Shown here: positions 4,791 to 5,521 of the stretch, piece by piece
How positions within the stretch are numbered: position 1 is the stretch's first letter
How the letters are laid out: each line of letters opens with the position of its first letter
Assembly (NCBI GenBank): GCA_021827245.1
Contig: JAKAWN010000201.1
Span: 1-5,521 of the forward strand
Direction: 5' to 3'
DNA: 5,521 nt
Source of the DNA: Acidobacteriota bacterium
Lineage (GTDB): Bacteria; Acidobacteriota; Terriglobia; UBA7540
Notes under the pieces: generated by a model
What the model saw: only the letters and a program-made list of their open reading frames with translations
Told to the model about the DNA's origin: nothing
Databases searched by the model: none
Translations under genes and position numbers: made by a program

Positions 4791-5521
4791 ATGAGACCGC
4801 TTTCGCTTTTGGTAAAGGTACCTGCATCCGTGGGGAATTTCGGAGGCGCTGTGGACTGTGCGGCGCTGACGATTGACGCCATGTTTAATGTGAAAGTAAC
4901 GCCCAGGACGGATGGCCGTGTGGGCATTCGATACTTCGGAGAAAAGGGCAAGCGCATCCCACGAGACAGATCTAACCTGGTGGTTCGGGCAATGGAAGCC
5001 GCGCTCCACTTGAGGGGACTGGAATTCACGGGAGCGGACTTCGAAGTCTACAACTCCATACCGGTGGGCGTGGGACTGGGATCGAGCACTGCGGCGGTGC
5101 TGGCGGGACTGATTGCAGCGGACCGCCTTTACGCTCTTGGGCTCAATGAGAAGACCGTTTTCGACTTGGCGCGGATTTACGAATCCAGATTGGATAATCT
5201 GTACGCTGCATGGCATGGTGGATTCGTTGCTTGCACAGGATCGCAACACTACCCTATCCTGCGCAGGACGTTCGTGCCTGGAGATTTCATCTTGAGCGTG
5301 GTCACTCCAGAATCGAAGCCGGGCCTTGCCATTACTGAAACTCAAAGGCAGGCAGGTCTCGCGGGCCAAGATCAATCCGTCAATCTCGATCGTGCTCGCG
5401 TGCTTGCAGACCTCTTCACTCGGTCGAAGAAAAATGCTGAGGCGGGCCTGCAACCGACGCTGCCTCCTTCCTACCGGAAAGTTGTGCCAGGCCTGGAAGA
5501 GGTGCTCAAAATCCGTGCGGA
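4791..5521 (+). CDS. thrB: homoserine kinase-like GHMP kinase, 5' part
   Basis: The frame is open from the ATG at 4791 to the window edge (243 codons plus two bases), so the C-terminus is missing. It is a GHMP-family small-molecule kinase. The N-terminal strand and motif 1 read VKVPASVGNFGGAVDCAALTID (residues 8-29, with GGAVD in place of the common GPGFD), and motif 2, the ATP phosphate loop, is PVGVGLGSSTAA (91-102). The block ESRLDNLYAAWHGGF (131-145) corresponds to the HxDN-xxxAxxGG segment. Among GHMP kinases the first motif best fits homoserine kinase, which phosphorylates homoserine for threonine synthesis, and the adjacent asd/dap genes support this. Another GHMP kinase is possible because the C-terminal motif 3 is not visible. 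The residue usually His in HxDN is Arg133 here. The start has AAGGA at 4778-4782, partly hidden in a hairpin. Confidence 0.8.
   Translation, partial: MRPLSLLVKVPASVGNFGGAVDCAALTIDAMFNVKVTPRTDGRVGIRYFGEKGKRIPRDRSNLVVRAMEAALHLRGLEFTGADFEVYNSIPVGVGLGSSTAAVLAGLIAADRLYALGLNEKTVFDLARIYESRLDNLYAAWHGGFVACTGSQHYPILRRTFVPGDFILSVVTPESKPGLAITETQRQAGLAGQDQSVNLDRARVLADLFTRSKKNAEAGLQPTLPPSYRKVVPGLEEVLKIRA

Noticed and set aside
4620..5453. A 277-codon open frame on the minus strand over thrB
   Set aside because: Antisense to a clear GHMP kinase with intact motifs; the translation has low-complexity, arginine-rich composition and no recognisable domain.
1..5521. CRISPR arrays, insertion sequences, tRNA or rRNA genes
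   Set aside because: No direct-repeat arrays, transposase motifs, terminal inverted repeats or tRNA cloverleaf were seen on either strand.

Overview
The window is one + strand block of aspartate-family amino acid biosynthesis (lysine/DAP and threonine branches) from a bacterium of moderately high GC. Gene order, the archaeal/fungal-type aspartate-semialdehyde dehydrogenase, and the OsmC and GHMP-kinase types suggest an Acidobacteria-like or related lineage. This is an inference from protein flavour, since no rRNA or other marker is present.

Layout: 1-186, C-terminal end of an M20 metallopeptidase (ArgE/DapE-like deacylase); 250-1299, asd; 1300-1432, a spacer with a strong hairpin; 1433-2167, dapB (short form); 2235-3134, dapA behind a perfect Shine-Dalgarno; 3260-4096, dapD behind a 125-base structured leader; 4093-4581, an OsmC-family gene overlapping the dapD stop by ATGA; 4582-4790, a spacer with small hairpins; 4791 to the window end, a homoserine-kinase-like GHMP kinase (thrB) that runs off the edge. 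Every gene I can support is on the + strand.

How the genes fit together: Asd makes aspartate semialdehyde. DapA condenses it with pyruvate, DapB reduces the product to tetrahydrodipicolinate, and DapD succinylates that, so this is the succinylase DAP route. The M20 enzyme at the left edge could be the desuccinylase that this route needs. ThrB sits on the threonine branch from the same semialdehyde.

The most notable object is the OsmC-family gene. Its frame is interrupted by a single TGA (4312-4314) exactly where the family has its peroxidatic cysteine. The same frame then continues for 88 codons of clear OsmC sequence, including the second (resolving) cysteine. Starting 12 bases after the TGA is a stem-loop with a bulged U, a 4-bp upper stem and a G-containing 5-nt loop, which is the geometry of a bacterial SECIS element. 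The best reading is a selenocysteine-containing OsmC-like peroxidase translated from the DAP operon. A standard gene caller would report only a 73-residue fragment and lose the second half. A nonsense mutation or sequencing error cannot be excluded from one sequence.
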